Made by a program: the position numbers and the translations under genes. A stretch of DNA of 64,000 nucleotides. Origin: Bacteroidia bacterium. Lineage in GTDB: Bacteria > Bacteroidota > Bacteroidia > 2-12-FULL-35-15. The first letter of the stretch is position 1. Each line of letters opens with the position of its first letter. The notes beneath the pieces are model-generated. The model was given only the letters and a program-made list of their open reading frames with translations, did not search any database and had not been told where the DNA came from. The stretch is from assembly GCA_030654175.1 (NCBI GenBank), contig JAURXZ010000013.1, forward strand, positions 1 through 64,000, read 5' to 3'. Of the stretch, positions 52,491 to 61,797 are shown piece after piece.

Positions 52491-53246
52491 ATGAAAAAAG
52501 CATTCATTGCAGTTGTTACCATTATTGCAAGTCTATCAGCGGTTGCGCAAACCAATGAGGAACTATATGCAAAAGCGTATAAGTTAAAAGTTGAATACAA
52601 AAACAAAGAAGCATTTCCGATGTTTCAGACCTTGTTAAAGAGCGATTCTAACAATTTAAACTATTTGCAATATGGAAGTTTCTTATATTCAAAATATGGT
52701 TTTTACTATGCTCCCGAAGCAGAAAAAATGACCTATTATAAAAAAGCGGAGCACCTTGCTAAAAAAGCGATCAAAATAAATGAAGCATCAGCGGATGCTC
52801 ATTATGTGTATGCAATGGCATTGGGACGTATAAATGAAAATGCAAGCTCAAAACAAAAAATTGCGAATGCAAAATTAATTAAAACAGAAGTTGACAGGGC
52901 TATTGCGCTGAATCCAAAATTAGCCGGAGCGTATCACATACTTGGCCGCTGGAATCGTACTGTTGCAGGTTTCAGTAGTGTAGAAAAAATTATGATCAAT
53001 TCATTTTTTGGTGGCGTGCCTCCGGGCGGTTCTTACGATGATGCAGTAAAATCATTTATGACAGCTGTAGGCATTGAACCCAAATATATGGCACACCAAT
53101 ATGAACTGGCTCAAACCTATTATGACATGGGCAAAAAAGTGGAGGCAAAATTATGGGCTCAAAAAGCATTGGAAATAACGCCTTCAAATGATGATGACAA
53201 GAAAGCAAAAACAGATTGTGAGGCTTTGTTGAAGAAATTGAATTAA
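52491..53246 (+). CDS. TPR protein resembling RMDN (regulator of microtubule dynamics) proteins
   Basis: 251 residues from ATG 52491 (the longer frame from 52416 is Lys-rich nonsense ahead of a signal peptide MKKAFIAVVTIIASLSAVAQ). Three or four TPR-like helical pairs: AHLAKKAIKINEASADAHY, RAIALNPKLAGAYHILGRWN and AVGIEPKYMAHQYELAQTYYDMGKK. The stretch FFGGVPPGGSYDDAVKSFM and the DDKKAKTDCEALLKK end match the RMDN family of eukaryotic TPR proteins. Periplasmic. Function unknown in bacteria. Confidence 0.8.
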   Translation: MKKAFIAVVTIIASLSAVAQTNEELYAKAYKLKVEYKNKEAFPMFQTLLKSDSNNLNYLQYGSFLYSKYGFYYAPEAEKMTYYKKAEHLAKKAIKINEASADAHYVYAMALGRINENASSKQKIANAKLIKTEVDRAIALNPKLAGAYHILGRWNRTVAGFSSVEKIMINSFFGGVPPGGSYDDAVKSFMTAVGIEPKYMAHQYELAQTYYDMGKKVEAKLWAQKALEITPSNDDDKKAKTDCEALLKKLN

Positions 53247-53256
53247 GAAGTTGATA

Positions 53257-53324
53257 TTGGATATTAGATGTTGGATATTGGATATGGAACTCTTGTAATC
53301 TAACATCCAATATCTAATATCCAA
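53257..53324. repeat. GGATATTAGAT inverted repeat
   Basis: TTGGATATTAGATGTTGGAT (53257-53276) pairs with ATCCAATATCTAATATCCAA (53305-53324) with few mismatches. It lies between the TPR gene and DUF2147; a possible terminator or dispersed AT-rich repeat. Confidence 0.6.
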
Positions 53325-53343
53325 CTAATGAATCATTCAAAAA

Positions 53344-53796
53344 ATGTATTCTAAAAAAATCACCTGTCTTTTTTTGTTCATCACCCTTCTGGGGCTGAAC
53401 AAAACATTTGGTCAGAATACTGCAGAGAATGATCGGATAATTGGTGTTTGGGAAGTAGGCAGCGGTAAAGCCCGAATAAAAATATCCAGGTATGGCGATA
53501 AATATTCAGGTAAAATGGTGTGGTTAAAGGAACCCTTATATGCGAATGGCATCACCAAGCGGGACACCAAGAACCCCATAGAAAGCAAAAGGACTTCCCC
53601 TCTGATAGGATCCACCAATTTGTTGGGTTTTGAATACAAAGGAAATAACAGCTGGGGAAATGGAACTATATACGACCCTCAGAATGGAAGTACTTACAAT
53701 TGTGTAATTAAGTTAATTGATGAAAATACGCTTGATGTAAGAGGTTTTATAGGAATTCAGTTAATTGGCCGAACTGATACCTGGAAACGCATTTAA
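53344..53796 (+). CDS. DUF2147 domain exported protein
   Basis: 150 residues. Signal peptide MYSKKITCLFLFITLLGLNKTFGQ. DUF2147 hallmarks: IIGVWEVGSGKARIKISRYG, GKMVWLKEP, DPQNGSTYNCVIKLIDENTL and VRGFIGIQLIGRTDTWKRI. Small periplasmic beta protein of unknown function, widespread in Bacteroidota and Proteobacteria. Cys in TYNCVIKL is part of the conserved pattern. It ends about 75 bases before the rpmH promoter. Confidence 0.9.
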   Translation: MYSKKITCLFLFITLLGLNKTFGQNTAENDRIIGVWEVGSGKARIKISRYGDKYSGKMVWLKEPLYANGITKRDTKNPIESKRTSPLIGSTNLLGFEYKGNNSWGNGTIYDPQNGSTYNCVIKLIDENTLDVRGFIGIQLIGRTDTWKRI

Positions 53797-53870
53797 GGTC
53801 ACAAAATGGGGTATTTTTGTTAATTTTATTGATTTATCAATAGTTTTTACAGAAGATTTAAAGAAAAACG

Positions 53871-53899
53871 TTGCAGGAAAGAAAAAATGTATATCTTTG
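53871..53899 (+). promoter_or_regulatory. rpmH promoter
   Basis: TTG at 53871-53873, 18-base spacer, TATCTTTG at 53892-53899; perfect consensus. The leader before rpmH is about 65 bases. Confidence 0.8.
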
Positions 53900-53971
53900 C
53901 AATCCGAATTTAGAAAAGAAATTATAAATTAGTTCTTCACATTTTAAGAAGGACACAACATAAGTGAACTA

Positions 53972-54133
53972 ATGAAAGCACTACGTACTTACCAACCGTC
54001 AAGAAAGAAAAGAGTAAATAAACACGGTTTCCGTGAGAGAATGGCATCTGCTAATGGACGCAGAGTATTAGCTTCCCGTAGAGCTAAAGGAAGAAAGAAA
54101 TTAACCGTTTCTGACGAAAAAACTCATAAATAG
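53972..54133 (+). CDS. rpmH: 50S ribosomal protein L34
   Basis: 53 residues: [20 protein letters not shown], then [20 protein letters not shown] and [10 protein letters not shown]. The L34 core (KRxNKHGFRxRM...GRxVLxxRRxKGRxxL) is complete; the C-terminal tail is typical of Bacteroidota. Basic rRNA-binding protein of the large subunit. It has its own promoter and terminator; the dnaA/rnpA partners often linked to it are not in the window. Short, so easily missed by ORF calling. Confidence 0.96.
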   Translation: MKALRTYQPSRKKRVNKHGFRERMASANGRRVLASRRAKGRKKLTVSDEKTHK

Positions 54134-54170
54134 AAATCAATTTGATGATTAGTCGATTTGAAAATTGGAA

Positions 54171-54203
54171 AATGCCTCGCAATACATGCGAGGCATTTTT
54201 TTT
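54171..54203 (+). terminator. rpmH terminator
   Basis: ATGCCTCGC / GCGAGGCAT, nine-bp stem with a seven-base loop (54172-54180, 54188-54196) followed by seven T. Confidence 0.93.
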
Positions 54204-54315
54204 ACTCAATAATGTTAAAAACGTCTTATAAAATGAGATTAAAATCGATTTAAAAAACAATAAATTCGTACTCAATTTTCAAATTATCTAATTTTCATAT
54301 TAGCAAATTATAAAT

Positions 54316-57135
54316 ATGCCAAGAGATCATTCCATAAAATCAGTTTTAATAATAGGTAGCGGTCCAATTGTGATTGGCCAGGCATGTGAATTTGATTATT
54401 CAGGTTCACAAGCTGCGCGTTCATTGAGAGAAGAAGGAATTATAGTAACACTTATCAACTCTAATCCGGCTACTATTATGACGGATAAGGTAACTGCTGA
54501 AAACATTTATCTTTTGCCCCTGGAGGTTAAGTCCATTATAAAAATATTAGAAGAAAATAAACATATTGATGCCGTACTGCCAAGTGTTGGCGGACAAACA
54601 GCCCTTAACCTCGCAATGAAATGTGATGAAATGGGTATTTGGAAAAAATATGGCGTACGAATGATCGGTGTTGATATTGATGCCATTGAAATTACTGAGG
54701 ATCGTGAAAAATTCCGTCAATGTATGGAATCTATTGGGGTTGGAATGGCACCATCGAAAATATGCCGCTCATTTCTGGAAGGAAAAGAGATAGCACAGGA
54801 ATTTGGTTTCCCATTAGTTATTCGCCCTTCGTTTACCCTTGGGGGGAGCGGTGGGGCTGTTGTGTACCTGAAAGAGGAATTTGATAAAGCACTTGACCGT
54901 GGATTGCATACTTCTCCTATTCATGAAGTGCTCATCGATAAAGCGGTATTGGGTTGGAAAGAATATGAGTTGGAATTATTGCGTGATAGCAATGATAATG
55001 TTGTTATTATTTGTTCGATAGAAAATTTTGATCCGATGGGCGTTCATACCGGGGATAGCATCACTGTTGCTCCTGCAATGACCTTATCGGATACAACTTT
55101 TCAAAAGATGCGTACCCTGTCCATTAAAATGATGCGCAGTATCGGTAATTTTGCAGGTGGATGTAATGTGCAGTTTGCAGTAAACCCTGATGATTCTGAA
55201 GATATCATTGCGATAGAAATAAATCCACGTGTATCCCGTTCATCCGCATTAGCAAGTAAAGCAACAGGGTATCCGATCGCAAAAATTGCCGCCAAACTGG
55301 CAATTGGATTTAATCTGGATGAATTAGAAAATCAAATTACAAAATCTACTTCTGCTTTTTTTGAGCCTACGTTGGATTATGTTATTGTTAAGATCCCCCG
55401 TTGGAATTTTGATAAATTTAAAGGTGCTAATCGCGAATTAGGCTTTCAAATGAAATCGGTTGGGGAAGTGATGGGTATTGGCAGATGCTTTCAGGAGGCG
55501 CTGCAAAAAGCGTGTCAATCATTGGAAATTAAACGTAATGGATTAGGTGCGGATGGAAAAGAAGTAACCAACCAGGATGAATTATTAAAAAGCCTTGAAC
55601 GACCAAGCTGGAACAGGCTTTTTCATATTTACGATGCCATTAAATTGGGTATTTCCATAAAAACGATACAAAAACTTACACGTATCGATTCATGGTTTTT
55701 GAACCAGATCGAAGAAATGATCCTGCTTGAAGGAGAAATTTCAAAGTACACATTACCACAACTTCCGCGGGAAATATTTTATGAAGCCAAGCAAAAAGGA
55801 TATGCCGACAGGCAAATTGCTCATCTTTTAAAATGCCTGGAAAGTGAAGTATTTAAACGCAGACAGGAATTAGAGATCAAGCGGGTTTATAAATTAGTGG
55901 ATACCTGTGCCGCAGAATTTGAAGCTAAAACGCCTTATTATTACAGCACGTTTGAAGACGAAAATGAATCGATAGCTTCTGATAAGAAAAAAATTATTGT
56001 GCTGGGAAGTGGTCCGAATCGTATCGGGCAAGGAATTGAATTTGATTATAGTTGTGTACATGGTGTTATCGCTGCTAAAGAATGTGGCTACGAAACGATC
56101 ATGATCAATTGTAATCCTGAAACTGTTTCCACAGATTTTAATATTGCCGATAAATTATATTTTGAACCTGTTTTCTGGGAACATATCTACGATATCATTT
56201 TGAATGAAAACCCTGTTGGTGTGATCGTTCAGCTTGGCGGGCAAACCGCTTTAAAGTTGGCTGAAAAATTAGAGCGATATGGAATAAAAATTATTGGTAC
56301 CGATTATAAATCACTGGATCTGGCTGAAGACAGGGGAAGTTTCTCTAAACTATTACAGGAAAATAATATTCCTTATCCTAAATTTGGAGTGATCGAAGAC
56401 GGTGAGCAAGCGGTGGAACTTTCAAAAACATTAGGTTTTCCTTTATTGGTCCGCCCTTCCTATGTATTGGGTGGTCAAAACATGAAGATCGTTATCAATG
56501 AAGCAGAGTTGGAACAACACGTAGTAAATTTATTAAAGGATCATCCCGGTAACCAGGTATTGCTTGATAATTTTATAGAAGGAGCTATTGAAGCGGAGTC
56601 GGATTCTATTTGTGATGGTGAAGATGTTTATATCATTGGTTTAATGGAACACATTGAGCCTGCAGGAATTCATTCCGGAGATTCATACGCGGTATTGCCT
56701 CCTTTTGATCTTAGTGAAAATGTAATTAAACAAATTGAACAACATACAAAAACCATTGCATTGGCATTAAACACTGTAGGGTTATTAAATATTCAGTTTG
56801 CTATTAAAGATGAAGTGGTATATATCATTGAAGCGAATCCCCGTGCATCCCGTACTGTTCCATTTATTGCAAAAGCTTATGATGAGCCTTATGTAAACTA
56901 TGCAACAAAAGTAATGCTGGGCGAAAAGAAAGTGAAGGATTTTACATTCAATCCAAGAAAAATAGGATACGCAATTAAAATTCCGGTATTCTCTTATAAT
57001 AAATTCCCGGAAGTAATAAAGGAATTGGGTCCTGAAATGAAATCGACCGGTGAAGCTATTTATTTTATTGACGATTTAACGGATGAATTTTTCCATACGA
57101 TCTATTCAGAACGAAATTTATATTTGAGTAAATAA
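54316..57135 (+). CDS. carB: Carbamoyl-phosphate synthase large subunit lacking the allosteric domain
   Basis: 939 residues, against about 1070 in E. coli. Two ATP-grasp synthetase halves: IGSGPIVIGQACEFDYSGSQA, IRPSFTLGGSGGAVV and ALASKATGYPIAKIAAKLA in the first; LGSGPNRIGQGIEFDYSCVH, RPSYVLGGQNMKIV and EANPRASRTVPFIAKAY in the second, with the oligomerisation helices between. The chain stops soon after ELGPEMKSTGEA, where the C-terminal MGS-like allosteric domain should follow, so UMP/ornithine/IMP control is absent. Makes carbamoyl phosphate for pyrimidine and arginine. carA is not in the window. Confidence 0.97.
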   Translation: MPRDHSIKSVLIIGSGPIVIGQACEFDYSGSQAARSLREEGIIVTLINSNPATIMTDKVTAENIYLLPLEVKSIIKILEENKHIDAVLPSVGGQTALNLAMKCDEMGIWKKYGVRMIGVDIDAIEITEDREKFRQCMESIGVGMAPSKICRSFLEGKEIAQEFGFPLVIRPSFTLGGSGGAVVYLKEEFDKALDRGLHTSPIHEVLIDKAVLGWKEYELELLRDSNDNVVIICSIENFDPMGVHTGDSITVAPAMTLSDTTFQKMRTLSIKMMRSIGNFAGGCNVQFAVNPDDSEDIIAIEINPRVSRSSALASKATGYPIAKIAAKLAIGFNLDELENQITKSTSAFFEPTLDYVIVKIPRWNFDKFKGANRELGFQMKSVGEVMGIGRCFQEALQKACQSLEIKRNGLGADGKEVTNQDELLKSLERPSWNRLFHIYDAIKLGISIKTIQKLTRIDSWFLNQIEEMILLEGEISKYTLPQLPREIFYEAKQKGYADRQIAHLLKCLESEVFKRRQELEIKRVYKLVDTCAAEFEAKTPYYYSTFEDENESIASDKKKIIVLGSGPNRIGQGIEFDYSCVHGVIAAKECGYETIMINCNPETVSTDFNIADKLYFEPVFWEHIYDIILNENPVGVIVQLGGQTALKLAEKLERYGIKIIGTDYKSLDLAEDRGSFSKLLQENNIPYPKFGVIEDGEQAVELSKTLGFPLLVRPSYVLGGQNMKIVINEAELEQHVVNLLKDHPGNQVLLDNFIEGAIEAESDSICDGEDVYIIGLMEHIEPAGIHSGDSYAVLPPFDLSENVIKQIEQHTKTIALALNTVGLLNIQFAIKDEVVYIIEANPRASRTVPFIAKAYDEPYVNYATKVMLGEKKVKDFTFNPRKIGYAIKIPVFSYNKFPEVIKELGPEMKSTGEAIYFIDDLTDEFFHTIYSERNLYLSK

Positions 57136-57255
57136 TATAATATGTTTTGAGGGATGTCTCATGTGGGTTTGTTTTTTACATTTGATTGGAAAACATATGC
57201 AAAAAGCAAAGGATGTAGCAATACATCATGTATTTAAATTATCAATTAACAAAGG

Positions 57256-57705
57256 TTATTTTGATTTAAAATACTGCATTGCCCCTAAAGTAATTACCAC
57301 TGCCGATGCCATTCCTTCAATTAATATAGCAAAAAACACATGCATTCCTGAAGTAGCATTAAAGCCCAAAGTTGTAACCTCCCGTATGTGCTGCATTAAT
57401 GCAGCATCGAAATAACTTAGATAAATACTCATAAAAAGAGCAAATAAAATTATAGAGACAAGAGAAATGATCATTCCCTCCCCCCAACCTTTCATGTAAA
57501 AATCGGGTTCCTGTAATTCGTTTTTTAATTTTTTAATGCCATAACCTATACCAATAGCTAAAATTACAAAGTTAAAAAAGCGAAGTTCAAGGACTTGAGA
57601 CAAACCAAAAAATTTCATTATCATAAAATATGCGACAAGAGAAAGGAATGTTATAAAACCAACTTTAAAGCCAATTTTTTCAATAGAGGGAGCTGAAGTT
57701 TTCAT
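57256..57705 (-). CDS. DUF4199 domain membrane protein
   Basis: 149 residues with four hydrophobic helices (about 12-32, 42-58, 75-97, 122-144). The region MKGWGEGMIISLVSIILFALF and the interhelical YFDAALMQHIREVTTLGFNAT fit DUF4199. Inner-membrane protein of unknown function, Bacteroidota-specific. Upstream of it, on the same strand, is the signalling cluster. Confidence 0.78.
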   Translation of the reverse strand: MKTSAPSIEKIGFKVGFITFLSLVAYFMIMKFFGLSQVLELRFFNFVILAIGIGYGIKKLKNELQEPDFYMKGWGEGMIISLVSIILFALFMSIYLSYFDAALMQHIREVTTLGFNATSGMHVFFAILIEGMASAVVITLGAMQYFKSK

Positions 57706-57748
57706 GATTTCTTAGATTTTCAGAGAATGCTAATGGTAAATCAATTCA

Positions 57749-58114
57749 TTAAATTATTTCTTTTACATATTTTTTCACAAGACGAGATAGATTTTTAAAA
57801 TCGATAGGTTTAGTAATAAAATCAATTGCTCCCAAACCCATTGAGCGCCTTATGAAATCTTTTTTGTCCAATGAAGAAATAAGTATTATTGGTATATTAT
57901 TAAAATAAAACTGCTTTAACAGGTTGAGCAAGGCCAACCCCGATATGTTGGGCATCATAATATCACTTATTATTAAATCAATTTTTTCTTTCTGAATTAT
58001 ATCAAGCGCCTGAAAACCATCTTCAGCAATAATAGTTTCATATTCTTCGGCTTTTAAGTAATGTGAGATAACTTCAAGCATTAATTTATCGTCATCAACA
58101 ATCAGGATTTTCAT
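57749..58114 (-). CDS. Single-domain response regulator (CheY-like)
   Basis: 121 residues. ILIVDDDKLMLEVI (acidic pocket D7-D9), phosphoacceptor D51 in IISDIMMPNISG, LISSLDK with Ser and the Lys of ITKPIDF. No output domain. Gap of 12 bases to the next regulator, so the last gene of the signalling operon. Probably the shuttle or end point of a phosphorelay with the free Hpt protein. Confidence 0.93.
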   Translation of the reverse strand: MKILIVDDDKLMLEVISHYLKAEEYETIIAEDGFQALDIIQKEKIDLIISDIMMPNISGLALLNLLKQFYFNNIPIILISSLDKKDFIRRSMGLGAIDFITKPIDFKNLSRLVKKYVKEII

Positions 58115-58126
58115 GGTTTGAGTTTT

Positions 58127-58741
58127 TTAGAATTTAATTAATAAAAAACTTAGTATCAGTATAATAATTATAATTATACCTACTACTTGATAAGGCTTTA
58201 CAGCTTTCTCGTTACTATTAATATCCCCGATTATGTTCTGCAACACATTATTTATTCTTACAAAGGCCGATTCACTTTTTGGAATGTAATCATATGAACC
58301 ATTCTCTATACATTTAACAGCCACATCCAAACTATCCTGAACCGACAACATAACAACTTTAATTTTGGGATATAATTTTTTAATTTGTTTTAGAATTGTT
58401 AATCCATTCCAAGCATAGGAAACTTTTGAATCTAAATAATAATCTAAAATAACAACATCAGGTTTTTGCTTTATTTGCTGTAAACATGCTTCTCCGGTTT
58501 GAAAAGTTTTTATTTTCACAGAAGGTATTTTATCTAAAATAGAATGTTCCAAAGCTTTTGTATACATTGGATCATCATCAACAATAAATATCAATATTTC
58601 ACGAGTTCCGGTTTTTGTTTTGGCCAATGCCCCCTTTTTACTATAACTAACTCGTAATTCCTTTTCAGGATGTACTAATGTTGGCTGAAACATTTTTCCA
58701 TCTTCTCCTGGAGAATTAGAAAGAGTTGATATCGTTTTCAT
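58127..58741 (-). CDS. Response regulator with C-terminal membrane helix
   Basis: 204 residues. An N-terminal basic/Ser-rich extension of about 47 residues, REC domain about 48-172 (IFIVDDD, D100 in VVILDYYLD, K155 in YIPKSES), a short linker and a single transmembrane helix VVGIIIIIILILSFLLIKF at the very end. A receiver anchored by a C-terminal tail is unusual; it would place the phosphorylated domain at the cytoplasmic membrane face. Between the Hpt gene and a CheY-like gene on the same strand. Confidence 0.88.
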   Translation of the reverse strand: MKTISTLSNSPGEDGKMFQPTLVHPEKELRVSYSKKGALAKTKTGTREILIFIVDDDPMYTKALEHSILDKIPSVKIKTFQTGEACLQQIKQKPDVVILDYYLDSKVSYAWNGLTILKQIKKLYPKIKVVMLSVQDSLDVAVKCIENGSYDYIPKSESAFVRINNVLQNIIGDINSNEKAVKPYQVVGIIIIIILILSFLLIKF

Positions 58742-58859
58742 GATCAGAGAGTTTTAATTCTATGTAATGATACGTTTGATAAGGAGCTTAATTAAATTAT
58801 TTTCGTTAAACATGGCTAAATCAAAGTTGTTCTTTATCAATTTTGAGACAAAATTTTAT

Positions 58860-59222
58860 TTATAAAAATGATTTTTGCTCAATTTCGAGTTCTTTTATAG
58901 CTTCATTACAAATATTTTTAGTCCTGGCAATCATTTCCGGCAGCTGATCAAGATTTGTTTCATTAGATGCATATTCTTCAATCAACTTTATAAGTGAATC
59001 CAACTCTTTCATCCCCATAAATGAAAATGAAGGTTTCATTTTATGGGCTATTGCACGAAGTGATTTCCAATCTTTCGCTTCCAAATATTTTTCCAGATTA
59101 CTTATTTCTATTGGCGTTTGCTCCATAAATACCGTTATCATTTCATTGATGAACTCATTACTTCCATTTGAAAGTTGTTTCAAATAAGTTAAATCAATGT
59201 GTTTGTGAGTGATTGTTTCCAT
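58860..59222 (-). CDS. Free Hpt phosphotransfer protein
   Basis: 120 residues, all helical. H60 in AIAHKMKPSFSFMG is the phosphorylatable histidine with the conserved Lys and the GM. LKQLSNGSNEFINEMITVFMEQTP and KYLEAKDWKSLRAI are the flanking helices. It lies 15 bases after the hybrid kinase gene, whose own Hpt is missing; the pair forms a split phosphorelay. Confidence 0.93.
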   Translation of the reverse strand: METITHKHIDLTYLKQLSNGSNEFINEMITVFMEQTPIEISNLEKYLEAKDWKSLRAIAHKMKPSFSFMGMKELDSLIKLIEEYASNETNLDQLPEMIARTKNICNEAIKELEIEQKSFL

Positions 59223-59237
59223 CTTAATTGTATTAGT

Positions 59238-61679
59238 TTATATTAAATTTGGTTTTAAAAGTTTACTCTTTTTAAGTACAGAAACTATTTTATAGTATAA
59301 TATTTTTGAATCAAAAGGTTTAGAAATATAATCATCCATTCCTGCATTCATGCATTTTTCTGCTTCGCCAGTCAGGGCATGCGCTGTCATGGCAATAATT
59401 GGAGTATCGCGTTTTGGGGGAATCATTTTTTCTCTGATATAATGTGTTGCATCATAACCGTCCATTTCAGGCATTTGAATATCCATTAATATCAAATCGA
59501 AATTATTTTTTTCTAGTTTGTCGATTGCTATAAGACCATTTTCTGCAACTTCGACTTTCAGTTTCCAGTCTGTTAACACTTTTTTTGCTAAAATCTGATT
59601 CAGTAAATTATCTTCAACAAGCAATACATTTAATCCTTCCAACTCTTTAACTTCGAAAGTTTCAGCAATATTTTTATTTCCAGACTCAGACTTATTACCT
59701 TTTTTGAACTTTAAATAAAAACTAAATGTAGATCCTTCACCCACCTTGCTTTGTACAGAAATTGTTCCTCCTTGCAATTCAACAAGCTGCTTTGCAATGA
59801 CGAGTCCTAACCCTGTACCTCCATATTTTCGGGTTGTTTCATTACTAACCTGTGTAAAGGCTTTAAACAAAGTTTTCAGCTTGTCTTCAGGGATTCCAAT
59901 CCCTGTGTCAGTTACTGAAAATTTAAGTTCCTCCATGTCATTAACCTCCGAATGCAGATCAACAGTAATTTTAACCTCACCCTGGTTTGTAAACTTAATT
60001 CCATTGCCTACCAGGTTCAATAAAATTTGATTGAGACGGGTTGGATCACCAATTAAGTTATCAGGTATCCTCGGATCAATAGTTGTAGATAAACGAATAT
60101 TTTTCTCAATTGATTTAGTAAGCATTAATTCGGTGACCGTGGAAATTACTTGTGATAAACGGAAGTCTATTAATTCAAATTCCAACTTTCCGGATTCTAT
60201 TTTTGAAAAATCAAGAATATCATTGATGATAACAAGTAAATTTTTACCTGAAGTTTTAACGGCATCGATATACTGTTTTTGCTCTGAGGTAAGGGACGTT
60301 TTTAAAAGAAGATCTGTGAACCCGATAACAGCGTTCATAGGAGTACGTATCTCATGACTCATGTTTGCCATAAATTGTGACTTGACCTTCATGGATTCTT
60401 CCAGTTCTTTTTTCGCAATTGTAAGCTCTTCAAGAGTTCGGTTTACTTTATTTAACGACTGTTCAGCAATTCTATTTGCTTCCACCAATTCTTCCTCTAT
60501 TTGCTTTCTTAATGAAATGTCAGTTTCAATGGCAATGATCCGCTCTATTTGTCCGTCTTTTCCAAGTATCGGGGTTGCGGTTGTTATTACCCAGTATTCC
60601 TTACCATTTTTAGTATAATTTACATTTTCAAATGTTACCGGTTTTTTCTCTTTTAAGATCGATTCGAAAATGTTTTTTTGTTGAGTTATTTGGCGTCCGT
60701 TACTTCCTCTCAAAATACTGATAGATTTGCCTTTCAAATCTTTTAATGTATAATTGGTAAGTCTTGTAAAACCTTCATTTACCCATTCAATGTTTTGATT
60801 TTTGTCAATTATTACTACAGAATTATACGATTGAGTAGCCGCAAGAACCAATTTGGTTAATTCTTCTTTTTGAACATTTTCAGTAACGTCCTGAGATGTT
60901 CCTGTCATTCTGATGGCCTGACCGGATTTATTAACAATAACTTTAAATCGTGTATGTATTGTTTTTATTGCAGAACCGGGATCAACAATCCGAAAATAAA
61001 AATCGCCAGATTCATGCGTTTTTTTTGTTTCAACTATAACTCTCTTTAAATGCCACCAATCGTCAGGGTGCACCATTTCATGAAATTTCTCAATAGTTAT
61101 ATTTGGATTATGCGGACTCAATCCGTAAATACGATAAAGTTCATCCGACCATATAATGGTGTTTTTTTCAATGTCCCATTCCCAATTTCCAATGTGAGCA
61201 AGCTGTTGAGCTTCCGAAAGTTTTAATTGCTCTGCCAGCAGATCTCTTGTCCTTGCTTCTAATTTTTTTGAATTCTCCGAGAGATCTTTTAGAAGTTTAA
61301 AGCGTTCAATACTATAATTAATAGACCGACCCAATTCTTTTCCACTGATATGCCCTTTCTCTAGAAAATCCTGAGCTCCGAGTTTCATGGCACTTATTCC
61401 TATTGATTCATCCTCCAATCCTGTAAGTACAATAATTGGAGTTTTTGGAGAATGCGCGTATATTTTTTTAAAGGTGTCCAGGCCGCTGCTATCCGGTAAA
61501 GTAAGATCCAAAATAATAATATCAAAAGCTTCCTTTGTTAACAATTCCAAACCTTTTGATAAATAATCTACTGATGAAAATGTAAATTTGTCACCATAGA
61601 ATTCTTTCAAATAAATATTAATTAAACGCGCATCGCCAGCATTGTCTTCAATTACAAGTATTTTAATATTTTCTATCAT
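59238..61679 (-). CDS. Hybrid histidine kinase REC-PAS-PAS-HisKA-HATPase-REC
   Basis: 813 residues. Receiver about 5-125 (ILVIEDNAGDARLI, IIILDLTLPDSSG), two PAS domains about 150-400 (IYGLSPHNPNI; VVIIDKNQNIEWVNEGF), HisKA with H442 in MANMSHEIRTPMNAVIGF, HATPase with LLNLVGNGIKFT, VTDTGIGIPEDKL and GGTGLGLVIAKQLVE, and a second receiver about 680-800 (LILMDIQMPEMDGYDATHYI, ISKPF). No membrane helices, so it is soluble. It should autophosphorylate and pass phosphate over its C-terminal receiver to the downstream Hpt protein. Signal unknown. Confidence 0.95.
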   Translation of the reverse strand: MIENIKILVIEDNAGDARLINIYLKEFYGDKFTFSSVDYLSKGLELLTKEAFDIIILDLTLPDSSGLDTFKKIYAHSPKTPIIVLTGLEDESIGISAMKLGAQDFLEKGHISGKELGRSINYSIERFKLLKDLSENSKKLEARTRDLLAEQLKLSEAQQLAHIGNWEWDIEKNTIIWSDELYRIYGLSPHNPNITIEKFHEMVHPDDWWHLKRVIVETKKTHESGDFYFRIVDPGSAIKTIHTRFKVIVNKSGQAIRMTGTSQDVTENVQKEELTKLVLAATQSYNSVVIIDKNQNIEWVNEGFTRLTNYTLKDLKGKSISILRGSNGRQITQQKNIFESILKEKKPVTFENVNYTKNGKEYWVITTATPILGKDGQIERIIAIETDISLRKQIEEELVEANRIAEQSLNKVNRTLEELTIAKKELEESMKVKSQFMANMSHEIRTPMNAVIGFTDLLLKTSLTSEQKQYIDAVKTSGKNLLVIINDILDFSKIESGKLEFELIDFRLSQVISTVTELMLTKSIEKNIRLSTTIDPRIPDNLIGDPTRLNQILLNLVGNGIKFTNQGEVKITVDLHSEVNDMEELKFSVTDTGIGIPEDKLKTLFKAFTQVSNETTRKYGGTGLGLVIAKQLVELQGGTISVQSKVGEGSTFSFYLKFKKGNKSESGNKNIAETFEVKELEGLNVLLVEDNLLNQILAKKVLTDWKLKVEVAENGLIAIDKLEKNNFDLILMDIQMPEMDGYDATHYIREKMIPPKRDTPIIAMTAHALTGEAEKCMNAGMDDYISKPFDSKILYYKIVSVLKKSKLLKPNLI

Positions 61680-61797
61680 TAGAACTTAGTATTGAAAAAA
61701 AATCTAATTCATTTGAGTTAATAACTGATAAAGACCAACCTTGTCTAATTAAATATTTATACCAATACGATTTCTAGCCACGAAAATGTTAGTTATA

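Noticed and set aside
57161-57415. 84-codon plus-strand frame
   Set aside because: Antisense shadow of the DUF4199 gene.
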